A stretch of DNA of 50,818 bases from Bacillota bacterium (lineage in GTDB: Bacteria > Bacillota_I > Bacilli_A > RF39 > UBA660), in NCBI GenBank assembly GCA_021771185.1, contig JAETPN010000010.1:1-50818 (forward strand), written 5' to 3'. A model generated the notes under the pieces. It was not told the DNA's origin and did no database searches. It was given only the letters and a program-made list of their open reading frames with translations. Of this stretch, positions 49,664-50,818 are shown piece by piece. The translations under genes and the position numbers were made by a program. Numbering within the stretch: position 1 is the stretch's first letter; each line of letters starts with the position of its first letter.

Positions 49664-50818
49664 TTATTCAATTACATAAGGATCATCAAAAGTACCTGTT
49701 CCACGACTAAATTGAGCAGAAGAATCTAAATAAAGAACAGGTCTAATGTATACTTGAACTTTATCTACTGAATCAATCGTTCCACTTGTACTTTCACCAG
49801 TTTGAGAAATATAATCCCCATAAATATGGTAACTACTTCCTGAAAAAGATGGAAGTTGCTCATTATTTCCTAATAATAACCAGTTGCAAGCTGTATGATC
49901 GTTACAACCATTAGCTCTTGCCTTTTCAAAATCATTATATCCTAAAATATAAATACTCGCTTGTACATCCATCATTGAACCATTCCCATTATCTCCATAT
50001 GCGAATGTTCCCTCAACCACTTTATCCTTTTGTGATAAACTATTATAATAAGTTTGTAAATAAGTAGAAATCATGTCGCTACCTGTTAAAGTATCACTAC
50101 GAAGTTCTTGTAAATCATAAGGACCAGCAGCATCTACTCTAATCAATTTTAAACGATGACTTGTAGCTGTTACTTTAATAACGCGATATAACTCATCACT
50201 AAATTGAACATAATTATTAACATCTTTTCCCTTATAAATATATTCACCTAAAGCATTTTCATGTAGACCAGCTTCTGTATATGTATTATATGGATGATAT
50301 TTAAAATCTACATTATCTATTAAATATTGACTGGCAACGACTGGAAATGGAGATTCAGGTGTTGTACCAGCAGTTTTTTGTTCATAATTTAGTTTTAACG
50401 TTAAACTCTTACTAGTTGTTGGTACACTCGTTGAACTTGCATTCCATACAACTTTTACTTGAAACTTTTTTTGTTCTCCAGAATTTAGAGCATCTCCCTC
50501 TTCCACTCCTGTAACAGAGTAAGTAATATCTACTGGTTCTTTACCATTACTTTCATCCAAACCTGTAATACTAGTTAGAATAGCATCAATACTTCCCTTA
50601 TTTTCAACAGTTAAATCGTATAAAGCACTACTTCCTGGTTTTTCTAAATCTACAGTAAAATTTGCGGTTGTTGAGCCAATTCCGCCAGTTGTCACTGTTG
50701 TCGCATTTACCATTGTATTTTCTTCAATTTTGGTAAATTCAATGTTAAAATCTCCTGAAATTCCTGATGTTCCTGTGATCGTTAAGATTTGACTTAAAGC
50801 AGCATATCCTACACACAT
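49664..50818 (-). CDS. Secreted surface protein, N terminus cut by window edge
   Basis: The frame reaches the window edge, so only the C-terminal 384 residues are certain. It opens VGYAALSQILTITGTSGISG, the end of a signal segment and the start of a beta-strand module (first about 150 residues, with NFTVDLEKPGSSALYDL) seen in many gut Firmicute surface proteins. The second half has a globular region with ELYRVIKVTATSHRLKLIRV. The final residues YIRPVLYLDSSAQFSRG and GTFDDPYVIE form a repeated C-terminal motif of such surface proteins. There is no LPxTG or membrane anchor. Function is unknown, probably adhesion or host contact. Confidence 0.75.
   Translation of the reverse strand: MCVGYAALSQILTITGTSGISGDFNIEFTKIEENTMVNATTVTTGGIGSTTANFTVDLEKPGSSALYDLTVENKGSIDAILTSITGLDESNGKEPVDITYSVTGVEEGDALNSGEQKKFQVKVVWNASSTSVPTTSKSLTLKLNYEQKTAGTTPESPFPVVASQYLIDNVDFKYHPYNTYTEAGLHENALGEYIYKGKDVNNYVQFSDELYRVIKVTATSHRLKLIRVDAAGPYDLQELRSDTLTGSDMISTYLQTYYNSLSQKDKVVEGTFAYGDNGNGSMMDVQASIYILGYNDFEKARANGCNDHTACNWLLLGNNEQLPSFSGSSYHIYGDYISQTGESTSGTIDSVDKVQVYIRPVLYLDSSAQFSRGTGTFDDPYVIE

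Overview
The window is a chromosomal stretch from a low-GC Firmicute (roughly 30% G+C by eye). TGA serves as an ordinary stop (for example the M23 hydrolase and scpA), so this is not a genetic-code-4 mollicute. Many genes have a GGTGA-type ribosome binding site and an extended -10 (TGnTATAAT). murE, mraY, scpA/scpB, rmuC, a ClpC-type ATPase, several wall hydrolases and no outer-membrane components indicate a walled, monoderm Bacilli-like organism. I infer an uncultured gut lineage near RF39 or Erysipelotrichales, but taxonomy cannot be proved here.

Layout. 1-7.2 kb: small housekeeping and envelope genes on the minus strand (rmuC, a VTT-domain membrane protein, a YjdF-like protein); a compact phage-type lysis cassette (two holin-like proteins and an M23 hydrolase) with no phage genes around it; then a plus-strand PdaC-like deacetylase. 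7.2-29.1 kb: one continuous minus-strand secretion/pilus locus. Its first half (29.1 to 18.8 kb) is a Tad-type pilus set: surface proteins including a 940-aa Cys-rich protein, CpaB, CpaF/TadA ATPase, TadB, TadC, a small Flp-like pilin, two TadE-like proteins and a TadZ-like protein. Its second half (18.6 to 7.2 kb) is a Gram-positive type IV secretion set: two VirB2-like proteins, VirB6/TrbL, PrgI/VirB3, a VirB4 that appears split in two, a GH73-C39 hydrolase, a lipoprotein and VirD4. No relaxase, integrase or origin of transfer is visible. A consensus promoter and strong hairpins punctuate the locus around the two small pilin-like genes.

29.2-34.7 kb: a large membrane protein, a GH25 lysozyme, an ASCH protein, a MATE-like transporter and a WG-repeat-like protein. 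34.9-38.7 kb: tRNA-Leu(CAA), scpB-scpA, then an AbiE toxin-antitoxin module (toxin frameshifted) flanked by 93/94-bp direct repeats. These repeats copy the 3' end and terminator of the adjacent class-I glutamine amidotransferase gene, so the module looks like a small insertion. 38.8-41.6 kb: an RNHCP zinc protein, a HipA-like kinase and an acidic protein with a C-terminal membrane anchor. 41.7-45.4 kb: murE(2)-murE(1)-mraY, with two MurE paralogues that differ at the amino-acid specificity motif. 45.6-50.8 kb: a broken PD-(D/E)XK transposase, two small unknown genes, a prolyl-tRNA editing protein, a ClpC-type ATPase and a surface protein cut by the window edge.

The most interesting object is the Tad plus type IV secretion hybrid. 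Tad pilus assembly and a VirB/VirD4 channel share one strand and one contiguous block with dedicated wall hydrolases and large secreted proteins, but without DNA-transfer genes. A role in adhesion or protein delivery is an inference.
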